Positions 11,226-24,224 of a stretch of DNA of 64,000 nt are shown here, piece by piece. Every line of letters begins with the position of its first letter. The first letter of the stretch is position 1. The stretch comes from Adineta vaga (taxonomy: Eukaryota; Rotifera). The notes below the pieces were generated by a model, which searched no databases, was not told where the DNA came from, and worked only from the letters and a program-made list of their open reading frames with translations. The stretch lies in contig CP075495.1 in the NCBI GenBank assembly GCA_021613535.1, positions 6,634,001 through 6,698,000 on the forward strand, given 5' to 3'. The translations under genes and the position numbers were made by a program.

Positions 11226-13113
11226 TAATAATGAATAAAAAAAGAACGCAACATTTCTTTTAAGTACTCATTGTATTTCTAGTCTATCAATATTTGTTTA
11301 AATTGTCTTCCTTTTTTTTTCTAAATGTTGTAATTGATATTTTATATTGAATGAAAAGAAAATATTCATTTCATCTTAAAGAAATTGAAAAAAAAGCGAA
11401 AGACTAGTTTGATAAAATCTTTCATATCGTTAGTCCGATCAATATTATTTCGAATAAGAGGTGACATAGTATGAAGAACGAATATGATAGTAACAATGTG
11501 AACATTTACAATATCATACTTATTTATCTTTCTTTCTTATGAAAAGATAGAAAGAGAAGAATTCATTGTATTATTATCGTTTTCATTATCATTTTGTTAA
11601 ACTTGTTTGAGTGCAAGACAGAGATATTCAAATTTTCTAACTTGAAGGTAAAGGAATACTTCAAGATTGAAAAAGAGAGAGAGAGAGAGACAGAAAGAAA
11701 GAAAATAAATTATTGTCCATTATATAAGCATTTTCCTTTCAATAGCGCAATCAAAGCAAATTATAACCAGAAAAGAGTCCTCGTTGTTCTACCTGACATA
11801 TCTGACCATGAAAAAAAATCGCATCCTAGTTCGTCCTGTACACGTATAATAAAAGGTAACAAAATCAATGAACGAAGACAAATGAATGAAAGAAAAAAAT
11901 TAAAGAATGTATGGTTCACATGAGCAAGGATGTTTGCTTATTGATAAATACGAACTATATAGATAGAACAAATAACGATCGATCTGTCATCATAATCCAT
12001 TGTGTTTGATGACAATAATTTGAATGCATCATCTATTTTTTATCAGTCTTTGTTTTATGTTATACGATTTCGTTTAATTTCATCATCATTGTATATACAT
12101 TGTCTCTCTCGTTTCTTTATTTGACAACAGCTAGTTTATGAAAGATATTTATCATATTATATGACAATGTAGGTCTGCTTTAATTTGCATACATATATAT
12201 TTAGATATTCATAAATCTCTAGATGAATAAGAGACTAACAGTGACGGAAAGAGGTCTTTTTCGGTCAAGAGTATGTCTATCTTATATTGATTTGAAGGCA
12301 AACATTCAATAAGGACATGTCATAATTAGAGTATACTGATGTCTAGGTTTTTTTCTTCATTTTAGTTGCATTTCATTCCCATGTCCGAAGCTTGTAATAG
12401 TCGACGAAGGGAAGTACCTGTTAAATGTCATAGCAAGTACGAAAGAGAAAGAGAGAGAGAGAAATAGAGAAAGAAAGAATATGAACGAAGGTGTTCGCTA
12501 TGCATATCAAAATATATTTTTATATGCACATACATATGAGGTGTTGAAATAGGACAAAAAGAAAAAGAGAAGAATGAATAAACTCTTGGTATATTTCTAT
12601 ATATATATCTATATACATAGGTATATACATACATACATGCATACACATATATATGTAGACACATATTCTAACTGTTGAATTCCATTCTTTTGATAATGCA
12701 TATTTAAATCAGTTAGAGTTAGTCAGGTTTGCTTTTTGTATACAAATATGTGTATACAGTATTTCAATTTGTAATCAAAATTTTACTCTATTATTTTTAT
12801 ATGATGTTTTTTTTTAATTTAGACGTTATTTATTTATCTTAATATCATTAACTTGACAGTACCAACAATAAGATTAACAAAAGAAATAAATATACATATA
12901 AGCGTCTCAACAAAAGTGATAAATGAAGGATCATTTATATAATATTAACTAACGAATATAAGCATGAAAGGAGAAAAAATACAGTATAATGAACAAGTCA
13001 AATATATGATATAACCTTATTAATACATTGTCGTTCTATTGAATATATAAATATACATTCGTATATAATAATTCATCTGAACGACGTTTGACAAGATATA
13101 TTCATCAATAAAT
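11226..13113. other. Intergenic
   Basis: AT-rich, with GA runs at about 11677-11692 and 12448-12465 and TATATA/CATACA tracts near 12596-12660. Open frames at 11594-11923 and on the minus strand at 12428-12664 are translations of these simple repeats. Nothing supported. Confidence 0.45.
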
Positions 13114-16100
13114 ATGGTAGCAAAAACTCAACCTGCTATTCCTCCGCCACCACCGCCGCCACCGCCACCACCACCACCACCTATTCATCTAGAAACTATT
13201 TATGAGGAATCAGGCAGTAGTTTTACTTCATCATTTGTTGATATTCATTATCAACAATTACGCAATCAGCAAAAATCACTAATTGGTAGTACTGTTCAAG
13301 GGACTCATGGTCTCATTAGTGCTCGTTCAATACCATCAGTTGATGTACATCGACGTCGACGAGCAAGTGAATATCAAACAAAACCACCTATTGAAGTTCG
13401 ATTTCGTGATGGAACTAAACGTTATATTCAACCATTATTAACAGGAACATCGATGATAATGAATAGAAGAAAATATTCACCAGCTTCTTCTCGACATGAT
13501 TCATCGTCTTCAACAAAAAGTATTATAAAACATCGACAACTATTTAATCTTACACCGAAAAAAAAGAAAAAATTACCAGAAAAAGCCAAAATTATTCTTA
13601 CAATTATAACTGCAGAAGATTTAAGTCAAGCTGGTATAACACCACCTTCGACTTCCTCACCTGATGAGTCTGATACATTAGCATTTACAAAATCACATTC
13701 GAACTCATCCTTAGATACACTTAAAACAGTAACGGATATCTCATTCAGAGATGCTACTACAGGTCAGTAGATTGATTTCATTTTTTTCCTCTTCTTAACA
13801 CCTTAGTTCTATCAGAAATATCCAAACAAAAAAGTAAAAATTATTCTACATTTCCTTTCTCTTGACCTTGAATATGACAAAATCCGATCTTTCTTTCTTT
13901 CTTTTAAAAAAAAATTGCATCCTTGTTATGTACATCAATCGATAATACAACGAGCATATGAATATCCATTTTTTTTTGTTTCTAAGAGCAAGGTAATAGT
14001 CACCTTCATTCGAAACCTTCACACAATGTACATTAGCAATATCGAAATGGCTGCTTGTTCAGTCCTGTGCTTGAATGATATTCTTAACGTATTGCTACAT
14101 TGTGTTACAATTTCGTATAGATATTTAGAAGAAATATTCGCGTCATCGTCGCCGATATCTCATAAAGTGAACCGAATCTAGAAACGCCCTTTTGGAGTAA
14201 TCAAAGTTCGTCATTGAGAGATATTTAAATATTGATAGTAGTGTGAACTTGTTATTTGTCGAATGAAATGTTGAAAATTTTGAACGATAAAGTAAATTGA
14301 CATACCCCATCGTCGAGGTTTAGAGAGAAAGATTAATTTTAGGTATAACTACTGTCTGAGTGCATTTGCGTTCTCATTTACCTACTGATTGACGTGTAAC
14401 AAAAAGAAAATGTAAAGAAGAAAGATGTACGACACATTTTAATGAAGCAGATACGAAATTATTTGAGAAAATAATTTTGGTCATCTATAAAATACAGGAT
14501 TTTGTGTCAAGTAGATGTTAAAGTCGAGTTTTTCTTTCGTTATTGAATATATTTACAAAGACCTTGCGTCAATTTTCAAAAATTTTGTTTTGCAGATCAT
14601 GAAGATTCTATCTTTAATGAAGAATAAGTAAGAGAAAAGTTCATACAAACATGTCATATACTTCAAGATATCTTTTTATCATTCATCTTCTATAAAATAA
14701 AATACAATTTTAATTGATATTGTTCTTATCTGAACAACCAATGATAAAATATATAAACGCTATATAATTGCTGATCTAAATGATTGTATGTTTTGCTTGA
14801 TACTTATCATTTGAATGAAATATCAATATCCTATCAAAGGAGATCTTCCTTTCTTTCTCACTATGATAACATATTTCTATATTGATACTTACGTAATATT
14901 GAACTTTGTCTAAAGATAATTTTCGTATATTATATTCTAGTACCAGTAGAAGATTTATCAGTAGCAACTGTTCCATCAATAACACTTCAGAATACTGCAC
15001 CAATTATGGACATTTCTTTATCGAATCTTCATTTTTCTGATGCATCTCGAAATCGTTCTCAGTATCATAAAGAATTGAGGCATCCTTTACACGTTGATAC
15101 TAGTCGTAGTCAAAGTTTACCACACAATCGCATAGTGTCTCAAATACACAGCGAACATCCACGATCGATGAAGGATCATTAATTAATTCATTAATTCAAT
15201 CATCGGAAAAAGCTTTTCCTTCACTTCATATTACTTTAAAAGGCGATAAGAATAACAAAAAATCATCATCGAAAGTAACTCAAGCATATAATTCGAAGAT
15301 TTCATCGAAAACTAATCATGAAACAACGAACAGTGAACAAAAGTATTCTCTTCAATCACAAACATCAACATCATTAGGTACAAGTGGATCTCGGAGTGCT
15401 TTTCGACCATTCCTCAAATCAGTAGGTAATTATCCACAATCACAAATATCATTTAATATCAATTCACGATCACAAATTTCAACACATCAAATGTTACAAA
15501 AGTAAGTTGATCTTCGATATGAATATTTTTTTGTTATATTTCTTAATTCATAGTTTATCACAACCACCACCATCATCATCATCATCTCATCATCATCAAC
15601 AGCAACAACATCAAATCCTTTCGTCATCTCAATCTCAGTATGAACAATATCCACATGCAACATATACTAATACGATACAATTCACATGGCAAACACCTTC
15701 AACACATTATGATCGTCGTTCACTCAGTTCCGATGCACCAAAACAATCATTAAATTCATTTCTATCGAATCAAATGTTGTCAGATAATTTAATCAATTCA
15801 ACTCCACATATGGTAAATTCTCGCAAAAAAAATTTGTGTCGAATAATTATTTCATTGAATATTTTAGGATACAACACATTATTCTCAGCCATCTATGTTG
15901 AATATGGTCGATAATTCTTATAATTCATCAACTATACCAACCGATCAATGTTCCGATCCACATCGTCATATGGTTAACGTTGATCCTAGTTTACAATGGC
16001 ATAGTGTGACATCAAAATCTTTATATGATGTTCCTCGTCTATCCGATCAATATTCAAATATTCCGTTACGTATAACTATACCAGAAGGAACACCAACACA

Positions 16101-16299
16101 TAATCAGAAATGTCTTCATAAACATGATGTTCAATTAGAAAAACGTCTTTTAGATGCCGGTTTATCACCTGAAACAATTGCACTTTATGAGCGAATTCTC
16201 GAAGTTGCTGATATTCGTCAAAAACGTCGAACACAACCACCATCTGCAATTATGGATCAGTATCAAAATAAATCATTGCTATCAGTAGTAAAATATTAA
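13114..16299 (+). CDS. Large disordered orphan protein (reading frame broken in assembly)
   Basis: Not recognised. Exons 13114-13762, 14596-14627, 14941-15501, 15554-15812 and 15868-16299. The protein (about 644 residues once the frame is healed) is Ser/Gln/His-rich and mostly disordered. It has a Pro run after residue 8, a basic patch (HRRRRASEY, later TPKKKKKLPEKAKIILTI) and a more ordered C-terminal segment (LEKRLLDAGLSPETIALYER, then ILEVADIRQKRR). Two frame faults occur. The 32-nt exon 14596-14627 ends in a stop codon flush with its donor, and one extra base would restore phase. Exon 14941-15501 switches frame between about 15110 and 15180, again needing one extra base. Alternatively the 32-nt exon is a skipped, terminating cassette. 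The function is unknown. Confidence 0.6.
13139..13183 (+). repeat. CCN/CCACCG run encoding polyproline
   Basis: An uninterrupted run of proline codons, mostly CCA and CCG, near the start of the orphan gene at 13114. A candidate for length variation and for SH3/profilin-type binding, which is inference only. Confidence 0.7.
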
Positions 16300-18693
16300 T
16301 GTCATATTTTTCGATTTTATTCCACTTTCTTTTACTTCTTTTTTTCTCTTCGTCTTCACTCTGTTGTTTATGTCAAACAAATGAACGAGAAGACAAACTT
16401 CTCGTCTAAATTATATACATATATATAGATATTTATTTGTGTCACTTTCTATGTGCATGTATACTGTCAGGGTTTGTTCGTTTGTTTGTTTTTATTTTTT
16501 ACAACAATTTCGATTTTCTTTGAGATATATACATCGTACTTGTTTGTATTATGAACACATTAGATTAATTTCATGCACTTGAAATTGGTACGGGAATTAA
16601 CCGTATGAAGAATTCGAAATTTTGTAATAAAACTTACAAAGAAAATCAAGTAAATTTTGATGAAAAAGAAAATGTAATTTAAAAGTAAAGATTAATGAAC
16701 AATTTTGATATGAATAAGATATGTAGTTCATTTGATTTAGAAGAGGATAACTGATCTTATTTATTTAATGTAAAAAATGAAAGATTTTTCATGCGATAAT
16801 ATATTTTCAAAGTACTTACAATGAATAAATTTCTTTTCGATGATTTCCCTTGTGATATATATGGTTGACTTTATTGTTAATTATTTGTTTGTCTTATATA
16901 GAAATAAATAAATATTCTGATCAAGAAAAGTACTAATAGGGTTTGTTTTTCTTTAAATTTAACGAAATTCAAATTGATTGATTTCTTCAATATCCCATGG
17001 GCTATTCATTATGCACATAAAGCTAGTTCAGTTAGACTTACAATCTAATTTGTATTTGTATAGTTTTGATCGCTGTTTGCAAGACTTCTATACAATAGCG
17101 AAAGGACTGTTTTTTTTTCTAATCATTTCCTTTTCAAAATGAAAAATACTATTTGAAAATAACAAACAAAAAAAAGAAACTTTCTAAACAATGTTAAATT
17201 TACGTTAATGATACTCTATTCATTCAACTTATTGTATGGATTCTATAAATAATTTCCTCTAATTCCCATTTGATTCTTATCTTTCGAAGTATTGCTAAAA
17301 ATAAGTGAACTCTCCTTACGAAAGGTAATTATATTCACTTTGAATGTATCATTTATTTTTGAGTTATAAATAGAAAGAAATGATAGAGTTTTCTTAGTTT
17401 TAAACGTAATTTCGAATATGATTTTATTTAGTCACGTAGAGTCTATAAGTCATTAGATTAGTCAATGGTAAATGCTGATATCTATAGACCATTAACATTA
17501 GATCTATTGACATATGTTGAGAAAAATACGAAAATTCGAAGTGTCAAAAGATGAATCGATATTGATCACTAATGTTATTTTGTTGTTTTTTTTTGTAGGT
17601 GCTTTTAGAAAAAAAAGAAGAAGAAGAAAAAAATTCATATTATTTTATTACCTATAACCCTCTTGCACTTTTTTCTTCTTATTCTTTCTTTGACGAAGTT
17701 CTTGACAAATTCATATATACGACATTGACGAAACTTCGAATGTTTTTTTACTATTCGCTTAATCATTTTAGGCATATATAGTCACTAGACATCCTTCTGT
17801 TTGCAATGCTCGTGTTTCACTCTTTCCTTGCATAACAATATAACTAAACACACACAGAGGCATGTAGTGACAACGGCAACGAACATCAAAAGAAAAAAAA
17901 GGAATGAGAGAAAGAAAAAGAGTCATTTTTTTTCTAAATGATGTATCGAATAGTAATCGTAGTATTCTTTTCAGATTATCATCAAATCTATGAGTAGCTT
18001 AAAGTTTATCGAACGAAAGTATTAGACCATCTATTTAACAACATACAAGAGAAGAGACCAAACATCCAGATTATAGTATGTAATACATTTCTTTCTTTCA
18101 TATTCTAACATATCTATCAACCTATCTTGTCTTGTCTTTTTCGACTACATGTTCTATTTAGTTACATACTGACAGTAATTCATTACTGTTTGCATTATGA
18201 TGATGTATAGAAATGTCTATACAAGTCAGTTTCTTGTTTTTTCTCTCTGATAAGTATACTATTTCAAGAATGATAGAATAATATTCGACATGTTGAAGAT
18301 TGCAGCCTTGAAGAATGTCCTTTTACTTTTTTCTTGTTTCTTCTCTCGCATCTTACTGATTTACGAAGGAGAAGAAAAACGAATACTTTATTGTGTTGTA
18401 TACTAATGAAATAAAAATTCAAAATTATCTGATCTTTAAATATCGATTTGAGTAAATATTGTTTTAAATACATTTTTTTTCCACAAAAAATATAACATAT
18501 TACTAAAGGTCATGGAAAACAAATATAATCATCTACGTAACTTTATATCTATACATATTTGAAAGTTTCTTGAACATGACGAATTCTTTTCTTTTTTTTG
18601 TTTTGAAAAAGTTAACAAGAATATTAACCTATTCATAGAAGATTAACATAACTGACATGTTCTTTATAGTTTAATAGCGAAATTTCATCCATA
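16300..18693. other. Intergenic, 5' flank of the E-Syt gene
   Basis: AT-rich with no coding frame I can support. Short open frames at 17599-17781 and minus 18264-18473 are low complexity. Confidence 0.45.
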
Positions 18694-21600
18694 ATGGCAA
18701 GTGCCAATATTCAGTCTGTATATGCAACTGCTTCGACAATGGTATGTATCTACGTTTTTTTGTCAAAGGAAATTTTATTTCTTCGAATAGATATCGAAAA
18801 CAATGGAAGCTATTGCAACAAATTTACAGAATAGTTTTACTGTCGATCCATCGAATATGAATGCTGAATCATCATCTATATTAGGTTTCAATGATACACG
18901 TGATTCTCGAAAAATCCAAATGCCTGAAACACGAATAGGTTTAGGATCAACAGAAGGTGATTTAATTTCAATGATGAAAAAATATTTGGAAATTGTCGGA
19001 TTAGTTTTCTTTGTTTGGTTACTTGGTAAGTAGATATTCAATATTTGTGTTTACTACTCGAGAACGATTCTCTATTTAATTCTATTGATTGACTTCTAAA
19101 AGAAAACTTTGAGTATACTCGAATCTGAATAAGAAATTTCCGTATAACGAATAATCAATCAATGATTTATTATCGATATGTATCTTTTCGTATTTGATAA
19201 TATTCTTCAAAGTATTCAAATCTGTATAAAGTTTACATACTTAAAACAAAAAAGATCGACATGAATAACATACCCTCGAAATTCTTTGTATTGAAGATAC
19301 TTGAGATATTATTACAGAAATAAGATCGTTCGATTGTTGAGAGTTTGTTTCTTTTCAAATAAAATCAAAATTGTTATTTTTACTAGCTCAATGATCATCA
19401 TAAAAGATAGAATCTATTAAGGATATCGACGTGTTTGATAGAATTGTTTTGCATATAGAAATATTCTTTGCCTTAACATCCATCAATCATAATTAGACAA
19501 AATAAATATTTGTAGAGTAATATATTATAATCAATAACTTTCAAATAAATCATAAATTATAATGAATCGATTGATAAAATCAGATCTATGTACTACCAAT
19601 GAATTCCGATATGAAGTTATGCAAGATAGAATGTTATTTTATTAAGTACATACTGATCATGAGAATACTTTTGTAGTTACTACAATTGTGATTTAACTTT
19701 AGAAATGTAGAATTCAATGCGTGACAGAGTTTATCAATTCTTAACCTTCAAAATTTCCGGATGAAAAAATAATCTCCATTTGATAAAAGTGATGATCACT
19801 GGAAAATCTCTCCTATTATGATTAGTTAGTTCATTAAGTAGAAATATAATATCTTTCTAAATATAACGATTTCTTTATTTGCTATTTTTAGGTTATTTCC
19901 ATTTTAGTGTGTCATGGATATTATTAGCCGTATTTGTATATTTATTTCGTCAACGTCAACGAACTCAGTTCAAATTACGTCATCGAATGCTTAAAGAAAT
20001 CAATAATGATGAAGAAAAGTATGTCAAAGCTCGTTTAGATGAATTACCATCATGGGTAAGTAAAGAAAAATTGTTTTATAAGTATATGTATGGATATTTG
20101 TATTTACTAGGTATTCTTTCCTGATGTTGAACGAGCTGAATGGGTTAATCGAATAATTAAACAAGCATGGCCCTATGCAAATAAATATTTAGATAAAAAT
20201 GTATTTCATGATATAATGATTCCATTAATTCGAGGAACATCATCAGCTCTATCAGATTTTGCATTCGAAAGACTTGATCTTGGAGAAACAGTACGTTCTT
20301 TGCATTTTAGCAGCAAGATTGTTGTACATTTTTTGTGATTATGTTTCATTTTAGCCACCAAGAATTGGCGGTATTAAAGTTTATACGGACAATGTTCGAG
20401 ATCAAATTATGATTGATGTTGAAGTTTTGTAAGTTATTGAGAACTATAGAGTATTTTGTTTTCGTATAGTATATAAATGCATTTTTCTTGATAAGTTATG
20501 CTGGTGATGCACTTGTAAAAGCAAAAGTCAAAGGAATTGTTTGTGGAATCAAAGATATTCAATTTGTTGGTGACCTTCGCATTATTTTAAGTCCTTTAAT
20601 CAATACAATTCCATTGTTTGGTGCATTAACGTATTTTTTTCTAAAAAAACCCGTAAAATATCATTTCATATTATGTAAATTTGTTAAATGTTTCAATCTT
20701 TAGAGTATTGATTTCAAATTAACAGATGCTGGTACATTGGTTGATATTCCTGGTCTAAAGTATGAATCGATATCGAAAAGAAAATAAGAAATTGATGAAA
20801 TTATTGTTGTTTTTTCGAATAGTGATCTGATGCTTGTTCAAATCAATGACATTGTTGCATCATTAATGGTTCTACCTAATAGACAAGTTTTTCCATTAGT
20901 GAACGGTGTTCAAATTGGACATTTGAGATGGTCCAATCCTCAGGTTTGATTGAGAAAATCTTCTTGTTTAGAATAATCTTTTGCTGTTGTTGTTGTTGTT
21001 TTTCTATTAGGGTGTTGTTCGTGTGTATATCATTAGAGCACATGATTTGATTAAAGCAGATATAAATTTTCTTGGCAAAGGTAAAAGTGATCCATTTGTT
21101 AAAGTAAAAGGTATGAAAAGAGTCTTTTTTATCTCGAAAGAAAATTGGAAAATTATTCTTTTATTAGCACAAGGAAATATGGAATATAAAACAAAAACAA
21201 TCAATAATACTACGGATCCTGAATGGAATGAAGTAGATTTGTTATCGTTATTCTTTTTATTTCAGTGAATTCATTATTGTCTCTTTCTAATCAGGTATTT
21301 GAATTCGGTGTTGAACAGTACGAAAGTGATTTTGTCGAATTCGAAGTGTTCGATGAAGATCCTGGAAAAGATGATTTCATTGGAAGGTATTTGATTATTA
21401 ATTCAGAATGATACTGAAAATTGCTTCGTCTTTTTTTTCTTCTAGAGCTCAATTTCCTTTGAATGCTTTGATTGGTAAAGACTCTATTGATACAGTATGA
21501 TTTCCTTCTAATTTCGAAACATAAGGGATAGATGGAGTTTTTATCACTATTTCTAGTGGTTAACATTAAAAGATGTAAAAAAAGGTTCATTAAATGTTCG

Positions 21601-23480
21601 TTTACAATACTTTTCGTTGACGAAACAAAAATCTGCTTTGGAAATTGTAAGTTTAATTCAAATTTTCTTTTAGTTTCACAAAAATAATGAAATTTTAGAT
21701 AGAAAAAACGAATAGTCAAATGATCAAACGAGAGAAATTGTCGAAAGCTTTACTTGTTTGTTTTATTGATCGTTGTTTAAATCTTCCTGTAAGTACATAC
21801 AATCGAATCTTTCATATTGATGTATAAAATTTCAATGTCTAGCGTTCGAAAAAAACACGCCGTGAACCAAATCCATTTTGTCGAATAAGAGTCGAAGGAA
21901 GTCAAGCAAAAACTCAAGCTCTGGAAAGTCAAACAAATCCACAATTTGAACATGTTTCTCAACTCTTATGTGCAAATCCACTTCATGAAAAACTGCATAT
22001 TGACGTATGTGATGGACGAAATAACAATGATGTCATTGCATATTTTGAATTACCAATCAAACAAATCTATGATACAAATTCCATGACTATTGATACACAA
22101 TCATTCGCATTGAAAAGTTCATCAGAACCATTAGACAAAGCACAGATTCTGCTTCATTTATCATTGTTTGTAAGTTAATTTCTAACTGAACACGAAAAAT
22201 ATACTAAAATATCTTCTCTCTCTCTCTCATAGATTCTTTCTCCGGAACATTCATTAAATGAACATTGTCACAGTCCTGTACCACAATCACCATCATCAAC
22301 TAGTATACATTCATTTGATTATTTATCATCATCAACAACAAGTGAAATGCTTGATGCAAAACGTAGTACTGCAAAAGAATCACTGCAACAAACACCATCA
22401 GAAGATGAACAGAAATTAAAATCTATTGCATCTGTATTTCCATTTCAGGTAAGTGTTTTAGAATGTATGCGAATAATTAATCAGTTCATATGATATTGAG
22501 TATGGTAATATAGTAAGAAAACACTCGAATTTCAATCATTATATAGAATAGTATTAAAAATATGAATCGAAAAACGTATTATATAAGAGAGATGATCAAC
22601 GAGTACATGAAGATAACGAAAAACGGTGCTTGAAATAAGTATTTCTGTGCAGAAAATAATCAACTAATCGTTTTCTTTTTACTTAGTCAACTCCATCGAT
22701 TTCTTCTTCTCCTCGATCAGAACAAAGATTGCCCGCTGAGAAAAAATCTCTTGTAATCTCTGATGATCCTGATCTAAAGTAAGAAATAATGAATCATTTT
22801 TTCTTTTTAATTTCTTATTTATTTTCCTCAAAATAGAACAACAAAATATGGTAGAATCAAACTTGGTATTCGCTATACTGTTAATCGTAAATCATTGTCA
22901 GTCACTGTATTTTGCTGTCAGTAAGTTTCTTTGAAAGGAAACCGAAAAATAGATACATTTTATAAATTTGTTTCTTCAGAGATCTTATGAATGTTCATCA
23001 ACAACATCTACCTGATCCATATGTACGTATTTATTTGTTACCAGATTTTAAAAAAGATAAGAAGAAAACAAAATCCATTCATGACAATCTCAACCCTACT
23101 TATGATGATCTGTAAGAGGAGAAAAACAAAAAACGATTGATTAAAAGATAACAATAGATGTTATTTCTTTTTTAGATTCGAATGGTCAGCATCATTAGTT
23201 GATGTTCGTCGTCAACGTATTTCATTGAGTATTAAAAATAATTCACCTTTATTCGCCCAAGAAGAAACTTATATGGGTGATGTAAGTAAAAGAAAATTTC
23301 ATTGAATTATTTACCTTCTTTTCTCACTTCTTCCAGCTTCAAATCGATTTATCTAATCTTGATCCAGAAAAAACAAGTATCGCATGGTATGCTTTACAAG
23401 AACCGAATACTAGTGGTGGAGGTATTATTAAAATAAAATATGATATATTCGACAACTCTGAACCTCAGACACAATTATAA
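18694..23480 (+). CDS. esyt: Extended synaptotagmin (SMP plus three C2 domains)
   Basis: ER-anchored tether that joins ER to plasma membrane and moves glycerolipids through its SMP domain under Ca2+ control. The 21 exons (18694-18741, 18791-19025, 19892-20055, 20111-20290 and on to 23337-23480) total 2622 nt, 873 residues. Visible in order: a hydrophobic hairpin (YLEIVGLVFFVWLLG to VSWILLAVFVYLF); an SMP domain from FFPDVERAEWVNRIIKQAWP to FFLKKP and VDIPGLN; C2A (VRVYIIRAHDLIKADINFLG, GKSDPFVKV, FDEDPGKDDFIGR) with its Ca2+-type Asp residues; a divergent C2B (LLVCFIDRCLNLP) lacking most of them; and a C-terminal C2C (DLMNVHQQHLPDPYVRIYLL). Three C2 domains resemble E-Syt2/3. A Ser-rich linker (22233-22778) separates C2B and C2C. 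Intron 19026-19891 is unusually long. Confidence 0.93.
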
Positions 23481-24224
23481 TAGCTGCCGTTTGTTCTTTC
23501 AAGCTTTCATGTAACATTCTTTATATTTTCGCATTTTTATCTATTTTCACATGCTATTGAAAAAAGTTTCTTCGATCTTTCATGTATTCAAGATTAGTTT
23601 AGAATATGAACCGATACGGATAACAAAAGAAAACCATAGTGAAACTTTCTTATTGATATTAATAAAAGAAACAGTGGAAAACTTTAATGATGGAAATTTT
23701 AAAATACTGTGCCTCGATTTTTCAGCCAGATCAATTGAGAATGTGTGAGTGTGCAATATTTTTCTAATGAAGAGAATGCTTCAATATTGAAATGTTTTCA
23801 AAGAACTTTGTTTGTTCAATTTTTGTATGCGCAAATAGTAAGATGATCATTAGTTTACTAATCATATCTCGACTATCACTAATAAGCATATGGTCATACT
23901 CTAGGTTATCCAATGAAAAGTAGTTTTGAGTATGTTCATTGAAAATCTTCATAAATAATCATGCTACAATTATAAATAACTGCCACTAATGAAAATATGT
24001 TTACTAAACTGTGAAATATACATTTTGACTGAATAGATTCAATTAAGAAAATATCTTTCAAGTATTTTATCAAGAAGAAATTTTCTTCTTAGTCTTTCAT
24101 ATCTATAAATAAAAGAATACGTCAATGTGATCTGTCATTTCTACAATCAAACTTTTGAAGAAACTATCGTTTCCATTGTCACATCTTCTATCAGTATAAT
24201 TTTTCTTTCGAAATAATTCGTGTA
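23481..24224. other. Intergenic
   Basis: AT-rich spacer between the E-Syt stop and the broken nuclear receptor. The open frames at 23551-23748 and minus 23764-23952 have no supportable features. Confidence 0.45.

Noticed and set aside
21291-21719. Minus-strand 142-codon open frame
   Set aside because: Shadow of E-Syt C2A exons on the opposite strand.
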